NCBI GenBank assembly: GCA_049522755.1
Contig: JBEKNN010000004.1
Location: 1-64,000, forward strand
DNA: 64,000 nucleotides
Source of the DNA: PALSA-243 sp049522755
GTDB taxonomy: Bacteria > Acidobacteriota > Terriglobia > Bryobacterales > Bryobacteraceae
Reading direction: 5' to 3'
The position numbers and the translations under genes are program-made. Positions within the stretch are counted from its first letter, which is position 1; each line of letters opens with the position of its first letter. Positions 18,317 through 26,109 of the stretch are shown here, piece after piece. The notes beneath the pieces are model-generated. The model saw nothing but the letters and a program-made list of their open reading frames with translations, did no database searches and was not told where the DNA came from.

Positions 18317-18538
18317 TGGCCAGCCAACGACATTGCCTTTGCTCGATTGTCGCCTCGCTGGATACGGAGCCGTAGCTACACCGTATATGAGGGAAATGGT
18401 GAACCTGCCCAAGTCCTATTCCTCAAGGAGCACGATAAGATCGCCACGCTTGCCTTTTATGGAGACGGAAGCGGAGAGAGGGTCAGCCACGAGGATACAA
18501 TGGGATTTCAGATGCTTGGGTATAGTTCAAAGGGTTGA
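18317..18538 (+). CDS. In-frame continuation beyond the stop of the preceding gene (possible split gene)
   Basis: After TAA 18314-18316 the identical frame stays open to TGA 18536-18538 and reads like real protein: WPANDIAFARLSPRWIRSRS, then YEGNGEPAQVLFLKEHDKIA. The only internal starts are TTG 18347 and late ATGs, none with a ribosome site. Either a nonsense mutation split a roughly 294-residue gene, the stop is read through, or a small separate protein starts at TTG 18347. Its last 56 bases overlap the 3' end of the convergent nuclease-like gene. Confidence 0.45.
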   Translation, partial: WPANDIAFARLSPRWIRSRSYTVYEGNGEPAQVLFLKEHDKIATLAFYGDGSGERVSHEDTMGFQMLGYSSKG

Positions 18539-19265
18539 TGAGGATGATCTTATCCCAGTTGTGGGGTGGGACCTCCGGCGGAAGCTTTATGTCCGCTTCT
18601 CGTCCGTGATTGATTAGGTCGATGAACGCCAGCCACCACTCGTCGTACTTTGTTCGAGGAATGCGGGAAGCCTTCCACCTTACTGTCTTTTGATCAATGC
18701 AAATCTTAAGGTTCCGCTGTAACTCCAACTTCGTCCAGCCGCCGAAGTCAGAGTCGCATACACCCATAACAAAATAGTTCTGGCATACCTTCCATGGCGT
18801 ACCGTCATGGTTTTGGCCCGCGCGGTCTAGCTTAAGCACGCAGTTATCAGACAACGGAATTGTGGTTGGATTCTGTTTTGGGCCGTCTCGAAATGCCTGG
18901 AGGTGCTGACGAACTGCATTCTTGATCCTTCGCTTGTAGCGCCTGAAGTCGGCTTCCCCAGCCGGAACCGGTTGCCTGACTTCTACGTGAACGTACCAAC
19001 TGACTCCTTCTAGAGGCGGGCCGAGCGAAGGCAGTAGACGCTGGATGGTGTCCCGGACTTTGGTCGCGACACCTTCCAGTCCTCGCGGCCTGATACCAGG
19101 CTGTGAAAGTGCTTCATTCTGATTTAATCTCCGGGCTTCGACCACAATCTTGTTCTCGACAAGAAAATCAGGAAAGCTGTGCGGGCCGTTGGGTTCATAG
19201 ACAACGTTCTTGAACCCGAGGCGCTGTGCGAGGAAGTTGTAGACAACTGTTTCGCAATCATCCAT
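18483..19265 (-). CDS. PD-(D/E)XK-like nuclease-fold protein (putative)
   Basis: 260 residues from ATG 19265 (a GTG at 19271 is an alternative). Counted from that GTG, the N-terminal part fits a restriction-endonuclease-like core: a helix with Glu7 (DDCETVVYNFLAQRLG), then PDFLVENKIVVEARRLNQ, where Asp35, Glu45 and Arg47 sit at the D, E and K positions. An Arg in place of the catalytic Lys is a caveat and may mean altered or no cleavage. The rest is charged and aromatic with no recognised domain. It is convergent with, and overlaps, the plus-strand frame at 18317-18538. It could be a defence-type nuclease, but no methylase or other defence gene is adjacent. Confidence 0.6.
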   Translation of the reverse strand: MDDCETVVYNFLAQRLGFKNVVYEPNGPHSFPDFLVENKIVVEARRLNQNEALSQPGIRPRGLEGVATKVRDTIQRLLPSLGPPLEGVSWYVHVEVRQPVPAGEADFRRYKRRIKNAVRQHLQAFRDGPKQNPTTIPLSDNCVLKLDRAGQNHDGTPWKVCQNYFVMGVCDSDFGGWTKLELQRNLKICIDQKTVRWKASRIPRTKYDEWWLAFIDLINHGREADIKLPPEVPPHNWDKIILINPLNYTQASEIPLYPRG

Positions 19266-19403
19266 CCCCACCAGTATAGCGGCACCCCGTCATTCTGTAC
19301 GAAAGCCATCGATTTCAGTTTGAAATTATTACTCCCGCCAAACGCCGCTCACGGCATCCAGGCTGCGGCTCGTCCCCGACTTACCGAGGCGCCCGCCCTC
19401 GGT

Positions 19404-19423
19404 CAAATTGACCCACTACCGGA
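19404..19423 (-). repeat. 20-nt motif, right copy of an inverted pair
   Basis: On the minus strand this reads TCCGGTAGTGGGTCAATTTG, 19 of 20 identical to 11139-11158 in opposite orientation. Recognisable similarity of the decayed TIM-barrel gene ends where the motif begins; the TAG that closes the frame is part of the motif, as if the motif marked the edge of an insertion or deletion. Confidence 0.5.
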
Positions 19424-19865
19424 AGTACTTCCCGGTATACCCGCGGACGATCTCATCCACTTGTGGCGCAAGCGGCGCGCCTTTGATGGTTCCCGGAAGT
19501 TCCCCGTATGGGCAACCCCGAGCTTGCCCGCAAGCTCGGTCATCTTCATAGCGTACTGATTCTGCGTTTCGCGCTTGGCCGGGTCGGGGTCGATATGATT
19601 TCCGCGCAGGTCGAGCGACGAAACAAAAATCCCCGCGTTCTGGACCCTCTGCCGGATCGATTCGATTGCGGCGTCATCCAGCCGTCGCGGATCGAGGCCC
19701 AGTTCCCTCGTGAAGCCCTCGGCCTTCACTAATTCCAGATTCGCGTACGAGAGTGCCCGAGCACCCCGAGTCGCGGCTTCTAGGTCTAGGTGGGAAAGGT
19801 CCTGGGTTGCGCTTGTGCGGCCGCGGCTGCCGAAACCGCAGCCATCAAAGCTCGTCGCGAGCCAT
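19421..19865 (-). pseudogene. Decayed TIM-barrel sugar-phosphate isomerase/epimerase-like gene
   Basis: Minus-strand fragments in shifting frames read as one protein: a start ATG (19865) with MARDEL-stop, an Ala-rich signal-like MAAVSAAAAAQAQP in another frame, then HLDLEAATRGARALSYANLE, LVKAEGFTRELGLDPRRLDD, IESIRQRVQNAGIFVSSLDL and RGNHIDPDPAKRETQNQYAM, then after a further shift PGTIKGAPLAPQVDEIVRGY and TGKYF. These match xylose-isomerase-like TIM-barrel proteins, but at least two frameshifts and a stop disrupt it and the 3' half is missing. Confidence 0.75.
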
Positions 19866-19900
19866 AAAAAAAGAAAAGGGGCGGACTTGATGTCCGCCCC
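19866..19900 (-). terminator. Rho-independent terminator of the Oar-like gene
   Basis: A perfect 9-bp stem GGGGCGGAC (19878-19886) with GTCCGCCCC (19892-19900) and a 5-base loop. On the minus strand it is followed by a T-rich tract (19877-19866). It begins 16 bases after the stop of the Oar-like gene. Confidence 0.88.
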
Positions 19901-19915
19901 TGTTTGTTGCAGTTT

Positions 19916-22900
19916 TCAGAAATAATACTTTAGCGCAATTTGCTGGTCGCGATTGCCCGATTTGCCGGTGATTTTGCCAAATGCAGCCGAAGTCGGAGTG
20001 GTATTGGGACCGCTCCAATTGGGATGGTTAAGGGTGTTGTATTGCTCCCAGCGGAGCTGGAATCTGTGCCTTTCCGTCACGCGGAATTCCTTGAAAAGCG
20101 CCGAGTTGAGATCCCAGTAGGCAGGCCCGACGTAGGCGTCGCGGACGCGCTGGGAGTTGATGGTTCCGGCGGGTGGAGGAGTGAACTCCGCTGTTCCGGA
20201 AGCGTTCGTGGTTTTGAAGAAGAAGTTGGGATCGGTCGCCGTGCCGCCCTGCGAGTATTGATCCGTGTATTGGATAGGACCGTTCTGCACCCAATACTGA
20301 GCGCCGCCGCCTACGCCAACTCCGGCATAATCCGTGCCGGTCGAGATCGAGAAATTCGATCCGCTCGTGTAGGTGTAAACCCCGTCGATCGACCAGCCGC
20401 CGAGGAGTTTGTGTGCCATACCGTTGCCGGTCTTGAAGATCGGCAACGCATACACCGCCGTCCCCACAAACAAGTTGCGGTGGTCGAAGGTCGAGGGGCC
20501 CCACATGTAGGAGTTATCGAAGGCATTCGGCAGCACGCCTTCGTAGCCGCTGGCGTTGTCGTCGGATTTGCTGTAAGTGTACGAGAAGTTGAAGTTCAGC
20601 CCGTTGGCGAACCGGTGCGTAAGCTGGACCTGCAGACCGTTGTACAGCGACTCCGCCAGGTTGACATTCTCGATAATTTGGCTATACCCCTTGTAAGGCA
20701 CCAGGTAGTCTTCGTTCTCCGCGACACCGTTCAGCGTGGGGCACACTGCTAGAGGGCATGTGCCCACCGGAAGCTGGTTGAGGTTCCTTTCTTCGGTGAG
20801 ATGTACGCCGCGCTTTCCTACGTATGCGACCGACAGCAGCGTGTTGAAACCGATGTCGCGCTGCACCGTCGCGTTCCACTGCAAAGAGTATGGAGTGGGG
20901 TTTTTCTGGTCGGCGGTGAAAGCGTAAGTCGGGAACTCCGTGATGGTGGTGCCGCCGGGATTGTCCACGCTTCCGTTGGATACCGACTCCTGAATTTGCA
21001 AGGGAGCCGTTCCGCCGGGGAAGTTGCCATCGCTGACGCCGATATGGTCGTAGAAGGTGCCGAACCCGCCCCGGAAGACCGTCTTCGGGTTGAAGGCATA
21101 AGCCAAACCAAAGCGCGGCGCAATGTCTCTGTAGTGCCATTGGGTGTACTTGTTGCTCCCTCCGTTGAAGAGGGAGTTGTATATGCCGGCGTTCTCGGCC
21201 CCAACGCGCCCCCCCGCGGCCGAGGGCCATCCGGTTCCGGGAATGATCATGCCGTTATATTGCTGCGCGATAGTGGGAGTCCCAACCAGATCGCCGGTCA
21301 CCGGGTTAATCTGCACCGCATTGGCCGGGTTGTAAGCCGCCGGGTCGAAGTACGCGATATTGCCCCACAGGCTATAATACGGCGACACGATGTTCCAGCG
21401 CACGCCTATATCCAGATGCAGCTTGGAGCTTACCTTCCAGGAATCCTGACCGTAGAATTCGTTGGAGTAGGTCCGGTAGGGAGTGAAGTCGCGCTGCCCC
21501 ACCTCGGCGTAAGTGGAGAACTTGCCGATGGCCTCATTGGCGAAGTCGAGTCCGGTTCCGCCGGGGGTGTTATTGCTGAATGTGAACAGGCCGTTCTGAT
21601 TGCTGGTGCCGCCCGGCGTGCTGCCGATCACGATCTGGTCGTCATCGTTCTCACCCGATTTTTCATAGTAGTAACCGAACTTGAACGTGTGGTTCTTGTA
21701 GATGTGGGTCAAGTTGTCCGAAGCCACCCAGACCGGACCGGCGGAGTGCGACGGGTACGGAGTGCCGTTCAAGGTCAGCCAGTTGCTGGAGTTCGAGTAA
21801 CCAGTAGACGGAATCTTGTTCGGGTCGTCTTTAATGGGCAACAGGTACGGGTAGTCTATTCCGAATCTGCTCCGGTCGTAGCTGCCCTGGACGCCAGATT
21901 CGATTGTGGTGGTGACGTGATCTGCGCTGGCGCTCAGGAGAACCTCGTTCACCCAGGTGGGCGAGATCGTATAGACAAAATTGATCGATCCACGCTTGTT
22001 GGGATTATTCTGGGGCTGATCCACATACGTATCCGACCAGCTGACCGTGTGGTCGCTATAGATCTGCCCGCGGAAACGAAACTGCATTTTGTCGTTGATG
22101 TTCCAATCACCCCCGTAGGTGTCCTTGCGCTGGTTCGTGGGAGTGCTCGGGTAGTCGATGAAGAAGTTCTGGTTGCTGGAGTTGAGGAAGCCAGGGGTCG
22201 GCGACGGCAAAGCGTTAATCAGAGCCATGCCGTTGGGGCTCTGAACCGCCGTCGGGATAATGTTGTTGGGGTAAGGATTTCCATTGGGATCGGTGAGGAC
22301 ATGCGGCGAATTGTAATAGATGTTGGGACCAAGCAACTCGCTGAAATTGCCCTGCCGCATGAGGGCATCGGGAACCTGCGCGGTATCCAGGGTGTCGGTG
22401 CGCTGACGCACCGCTTCCTCGCCAAAGGTGAAGAACAGGTGGGTTCGGCTCTTGTTGAAATTCGTGCCGGGCATGATGACCGGGCCGCCGATGTACCCGC
22501 CGAACTGGTTGTAACGGAGGGGTGAGGGCGCGGTGTAGCCGGTGTCGTTACGGCTCCAGGAGTCGGCCTCCAGCCTTGCGTTGCGGAAGTATTCGTAAAG
22601 GTCGCCGTGGAACTGGCTGGTGCCGCTCTTGCTGATGATGCGGACCTCGCCGCCGGATTCCCGTCCGTATTCGGCGCTGAAGTTGGAGGTCAGCACCTGG
22701 ACTTCCTGCGTGCTGTCCAGGTCCGCCACTCCGATGCTCCTGGAGTTGTTGGCGCGGGTGCGGATGCCGACCGCTCCGTCGAAATAGGTAATCGTGTTGT
22801 AGGTCTGGCTGCCGTTGACATTGAACGAGCCGGTAGTCATGCCGAAACTATTGCCCGCCAGGTTGTTGGCGACAACGCCAGGCATCAGTTGCGCCAGCAA

Positions 22901-23386
22901 GGCGGGATTGCGCCCGTCCAATTCGGTCAGCTCGACCGTCTGGTGTTCGACCAGCTCGCCCACCACGGCGCTTTCCGTTTGAACGGCCGCGGTAGACGCT
23001 GTGACCGTCACGGATTGCGTGGACTGACCCACTGACAGGGTCACATCCACCTGAGCGGGAATACTGGGATCGAGCTTCTTGTGGACCAATTCGAACGATT
23101 GGAACCCCGCATGCTCGGCCGTTACGGTATATAACCCGGGCGGCAGGGCAGCTACGTAATAATACCCGTCGTTGTTGGTTGTGAGGGTTCGTTCGAACTC
23201 CACCCCTTCGTTCTTGATCACCACCTTGGCTCCGGGCACGACGGCGCCGGAGGCGTCTTTGACGAAGCCCGAAATTGAAGCAACGTCCGATTGTGCGAAC
23301 GCGCTGAAAGGCGCCAAAAACACGCCGAACGACGCCAAAGAGATCAGGCATAGCGCTCTGACCCATAGAAACTTCCATGTCTTCAT
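19916..23386 (-). CDS. Oar-like outer-membrane protein with carboxypeptidase-regulatory domain (TonB-dependent receptor type)
   Basis: 1156 residues. Signal peptide (about 1-30, ending SAFAQ), then a carboxypeptidase-regulatory/CnaB-like domain (about 33-115: ISGFVKDASGAVVPGAKVVI, LPPGLYTVTAEHAGFQ), a plug-like region (RNPALLAQLMPGV, SIGVADLDSTQEVQVLTSNFSA, YGRESGGEVRIISKSGT) and a large beta-barrel ending in ...IALKYYF with a terminal Phe. This architecture is highly expanded in Acidobacteriota and probably takes up large oligosaccharides or similar. Start ATG 23386 is fixed by an excellent ribosome site (AAGGAGG, complement of 23394-23400). A terminator follows the stop; a broken paralogue lies at 11991-12531. 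Confidence 0.9.
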   Translation of the reverse strand: MKTWKFLWVRALCLISLASFGVFLAPFSAFAQSDVASISGFVKDASGAVVPGAKVVIKNEGVEFERTLTTNNDGYYYVAALPPGLYTVTAEHAGFQSFELVHKKLDPSIPAQVDVTLSVGQSTQSVTVTASTAAVQTESAVVGELVEHQTVELTELDGRNPALLAQLMPGVVANNLAGNSFGMTTGSFNVNGSQTYNTITYFDGAVGIRTRANNSRSIGVADLDSTQEVQVLTSNFSAEYGRESGGEVRIISKSGTSQFHGDLYEYFRNARLEADSWSRNDTGYTAPSPLRYNQFGGYIGGPVIMPGTNFNKSRTHLFFTFGEEAVRQRTDTLDTAQVPDALMRQGNFSELLGPNIYYNSPHVLTDPNGNPYPNNIIPTAVQSPNGMALINALPSPTPGFLNSSNQNFFIDYPSTPTNQRKDTYGGDWNINDKMQFRFRGQIYSDHTVSWSDTYVDQPQNNPNKRGSINFVYTISPTWVNEVLLSASADHVTTTIESGVQGSYDRSRFGIDYPYLLPIKDDPNKIPSTGYSNSSNWLTLNGTPYPSHSAGPVWVASDNLTHIYKNHTFKFGYYYEKSGENDDDQIVIGSTPGGTSNQNGLFTFSNNTPGGTGLDFANEAIGKFSTYAEVGQRDFTPYRTYSNEFYGQDSWKVSSKLHLDIGVRWNIVSPYYSLWGNIAYFDPAAYNPANAVQINPVTGDLVGTPTIAQQYNGMIIPGTGWPSAAGGRVGAENAGIYNSLFNGGSNKYTQWHYRDIAPRFGLAYAFNPKTVFRGGFGTFYDHIGVSDGNFPGGTAPLQIQESVSNGSVDNPGGTTITEFPTYAFTADQKNPTPYSLQWNATVQRDIGFNTLLSVAYVGKRGVHLTEERNLNQLPVGTCPLAVCPTLNGVAENEDYLVPYKGYSQIIENVNLAESLYNGLQVQLTHRFANGLNFNFSYTYSKSDDNASGYEGVLPNAFDNSYMWGPSTFDHRNLFVGTAVYALPIFKTGNGMAHKLLGGWSIDGVYTYTSGSNFSISTGTDYAGVGVGGGAQYWVQNGPIQYTDQYSQGGTATDPNFFFKTTNASGTAEFTPPPAGTINSQRVRDAYVGPAYWDLNSALFKEFRVTERHRFQLRWEQYNTLNHPNWSGPNTTPTSAAFGKITGKSGNRDQQIALKYYF

Positions 23387-23440
23387 TGCAATTCCTCCTT
23401 CAGCAAATTTGCCTAACATCGTCGCATACCTCTGTATCAT

Positions 23441-23991
23441 CTTCGTGACGTGTCATTGAATTTGTTTAACAACCCCATCGTGACCAAAGCGCGAAGACGC
23501 AGACGACTGGCGTCTTATCCGTCTCCGCCAGTTCATCCTATACCCAGACAGTCGCCGCCGCAACGGCTGAGCGGTATTTATTTTTCCTCCGGCGAGGAGC
23601 CGTAGTCGGGGAAGAGTTTCGCCCGTTATCGGCGCGGACCGCTTTTTGTCGGAGAGATTGGAGGTCGGCGTAATGATAGTTGCATCGGACCATGCCGACT
23701 CATCGGGCGACCGCGAGACCCCCGGATGCCCTGCGGTTGGACTTACATCGCTGAACTAACCGGGCGCCCGAAGCTGGCACTTTGACGATGGAGGATCTTC
23801 GAGCTAGGCGCGGAACCTTGAGCCGCGAAGGGTGAGCGGCCTGCGTGCGGTCGCTAGTCCCGCACCAAGCCGCATGCAGAACACACTTCACCAGTTGATC
23901 GAGACGAGGCGTGTGTCTGAGATAGGCTCCGCCTCGTAGCTGAAGGATTCATCGCGGGCGCAGCAAGGGCCGCTCTCTTCCTCGTCGCCCT
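23441..23991. other. Intergenic region upstream of the Oar-like gene
   Basis: About 550 bases with no convincing coding frame on either strand. It must hold the promoter of the minus-strand Oar-like gene, but no clear -35/-10 pair or repeat was recognised. Confidence 0.4.
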
Positions 23992-24432
23992 CTACACCGC
24001 CGCCGTTTCAACCGGCGCCGCCTTCACCGCTGCCTTTTTCTTGACAGCGGCCTTCTTGGTGGCCGCGGGTGGCGCCTTCTTTGCTTTCGCTAACCGCCAA
24101 CGCTTCTTGGTGGCAGCGATAATCCGCTTCATACCTTCTTCGCTGATCCGGCGTTTGGGCTTTGCCGGCTCCGGCGCGGCTGTCTTAGACGGCTCAGACT
24201 CACCCCGAATCTTTGCCCACCTGGCCTTCTGCGCCAACGCCATCTTTCGCCTTGAGGCAGCGGAGAATTTCTTGCGTCCGCGTCCAGAGGCTTCCGGCGT
24301 GGCGGCGGGTTCCACAGAGCCGCCGGACAGTTTCGCCCGGAGCTCACGAATCTGATCGTCTATGCGTGCCTTCTGCGCCTCGAAGCCTTCGATGGCGGCG
24401 GTAAGGAGTTCGGAATTGAGTTTTGTTGGCAT
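23992..24432 (-). CDS. Basic Lys/Ala-rich protein with coiled-coil N-terminus (histone-H1-like tail)
   Basis: 146 residues. The N-terminal 35 residues form a charged helix (LLTAAIEGFEAQKARIDDQI). The middle contains RGRKKFSAASRRKMALAQKA and a similar second copy EEGMKRIIAATKKRW. The tail is a low-complexity KKAPPAATKKAAVKKKAAVK stretch like histone H1 or HU tails. Nucleic-acid binding is likely but not proven. GGAGAG just before ATG 24432 supports this start over the longer frame from 24450. Confidence 0.7.
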   Translation of the reverse strand: MPTKLNSELLTAAIEGFEAQKARIDDQIRELRAKLSGGSVEPAATPEASGRGRKKFSAASRRKMALAQKARWAKIRGESEPSKTAAPEPAKPKRRISEEGMKRIIAATKKRWRLAKAKKAPPAATKKAAVKKKAAVKAAPVETAAV

Positions 24433-24620
24433 TGCTCTCCAGTGAAGCAAATAGTTTACCGCTTACTGCCCCTAATTACCCCTCCCTTTTTACCAGAAGC
24501 GAGAAGTTCCCGCGCACTTTTTGGGACGCTGAGTCACAGCCGTTGTAAGAACCAATACAGTTCGAGCGGGCGCGGTTGGTACGATTGCGCGGACACAGTC
24601 ACTAACCATTGGAGTAAATC

Positions 24621-25535
24621 ATGGACCGAACATTGAGCCAGGGGATATCCGGCCCCGACGTTCGCACCGCGCAGGCATATTTGAACCTTCACACCGCGTC
24701 ACCCGGCGTGGGGCAACTCAAGCAAGACGGAGTTTTCGGCCCAGTCACAAAGGCCCGAACTATCGAATTCCAACGCCGCGCCAGCTTGAAAGCGGATGGC
24801 GTCATCGGTCCTAAGACACGAGCGGCGCTGCTGTCTTTCCAGAGGACCACGGTGCAAGGCACAGTCACGCCGAGGGTGATTCTGCCTCCAACGCCCAATC
24901 TTCAACTGCCGCCCTCGCTTGGCAAGCTGCCCGATATCCACGACAAGCCGGCTACGCCCTATCTCCAGGTTCCGGATGGGTTCTGGCCAAAGTCGCGCGA
25001 CACCGGATGGCAAATCAAGAAATGGGAATTCCAGGGTGGCAACGAATTCGATCTTCCATGGTCCGATTCGTCGCCCGCGCAAATCAGCGTGGAGGCAACT
25101 CTACTGCGCAGACTCAATGGTAAGGAACAAGAGGGCACGCTCGGCGCGCAATGGTCGTCCACGCCCAGCTCCGCCGATGGGAGGTGGAACGCCCAGTTCT
25201 ATTTCAAGAAGAGCTTTGACGATCTGATTCCCAACATAGGTCCGCTTAGCCTTCTCAGTCCATGGGTGATGGCTTACGTCAAGATCCCGAGCAGCTCATC
25301 AGCGGTTGCCGGCTTCGGCATCGGGAACGAAAGCAGCGTGGATCTGATAAAGAACGCAGACAAAAAGACCGTGCTCAGTTTTGTCTTCGGACCGGCTCTG
25401 ACGCTCGATCTCATTGACCTCGACGGTCCGAAACTCATTGGAAAACCGAACGGCCAGTTCACTTCTGGGTTGAAGGTAACCATCGAACCGGGGCCGGTCT
25501 GGAAGGGCGCCCCCCCGGGCCATACCGCTCCATAG
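24621..25535 (+). CDS. Peptidoglycan-binding-domain protein, first gene of the arginine-deiminase operon
   Basis: 304 residues. A PG_binding_1 domain at about 8-75 (SGPDVRTAQAYLNL...DGVFGPVTKARTIEFQRRA...DGVIGPKTRAALLSFQR), a Pro-rich linker (about 82-115), and a beta-rich remainder without a recognised family. No signal peptide is visible, so it is either cytoplasmic or exported by a non-Sec route. GGAG before ATG 24621 supports the start. The next gene on the same strand follows after 97 bases. Peptidoglycan-binding domains without signal peptides are found in contractile-injection and phage-derived systems, which is one possible context here. Confidence 0.8.
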   Translation: MDRTLSQGISGPDVRTAQAYLNLHTASPGVGQLKQDGVFGPVTKARTIEFQRRASLKADGVIGPKTRAALLSFQRTTVQGTVTPRVILPPTPNLQLPPSLGKLPDIHDKPATPYLQVPDGFWPKSRDTGWQIKKWEFQGGNEFDLPWSDSSPAQISVEATLLRRLNGKEQEGTLGAQWSSTPSSADGRWNAQFYFKKSFDDLIPNIGPLSLLSPWVMAYVKIPSSSSAVAGFGIGNESSVDLIKNADKKTVLSFVFGPALTLDLIDLDGPKLIGKPNGQFTSGLKVTIEPGPVWKGAPPGHTAP

Positions 25536-25632
25536 CCGCGATCTTTCTTGGTCCCAGCGCCGCTTGCATCGTGACCGGTGAAGGTACTGAGACATCGACG
25601 CGATACAGAGCGAGGCGCGCCACGGAGAAACG

Positions 25633-26109
25633 ATGCTTACCATACGAGAGAGCCAAATGAGAGCGCTGGAAGCGAGTCTGGGCGCGCCGCTGTTCGAAAA
25701 CCGCATGGTGGCGCACCTGAGAGAGCAGCATCCTATTCGCTTTGGCGGCAGCAGCGTCGCGGAATTGCAGACGCGGGTGCGGCGAGCCGTAAAGCAGGCT
25801 CAATCTTACGGCATTGACAGTTTCCCCGGTTGCGCTATATTCCTAGAATTAACCATCAAATTCGGCGACGGCTTCCCGCGGGGATTCGTCTGGGCGGAAA
25901 AATCTCTGGCCGCCGCCGCGAATCTCAGCGGCGACCACCGCGCTGCGGCCCTGCTTCAGGCCGCCGCCCGCTCTCTGGATGAGGCCGAGGCGTACCGTGC
26001 TGCCCGGATGGAAGAGGAGGCCGCCACACAAGAGGCGGAGGAGTTCGCTGCCGGCGCCGAAGACCTCGAACAATGCCCTGAAGACGACGAAGAAGAGGAA
26101 GCATTATGA
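25633..26109 (+). CDS. Small acidic protein coupled to the arginine deiminase
   Basis: 158 residues. N-terminal segment MLTIRESQMRALEASLGAPL, then FENRMVAHLREQHP, and a central YGIDSFPGCAIFLELTIKFG resemble small proteins I recall from type VI secretion-associated clusters, where their role is unclear. The C-terminus is Ala/Glu-rich and strongly acidic (EDLEQCPEDDEEEEAL). GGAGAAACG precedes the ATG. Its TGA overlaps the ATG of the deiminase gene (ATGA, 26106-26109), so the two are translationally coupled; a chaperone or adaptor role for the deiminase is a reasonable guess only. Confidence 0.7.
   Translation: MLTIRESQMRALEASLGAPLFENRMVAHLREQHPIRFGGSSVAELQTRVRRAVKQAQSYGIDSFPGCAIFLELTIKFGDGFPRGFVWAEKSLAAAANLSGDHRAAALLQAAARSLDEAEAYRAARMEEEAATQEAEEFAAGAEDLEQCPEDDEEEEAL

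Noticed and set aside
20801..22525. 574-residue plus-strand frame inside the Oar-like gene
   Set aside because: Antisense to the Oar-like gene; Val/Arg-rich composition and no domain features.
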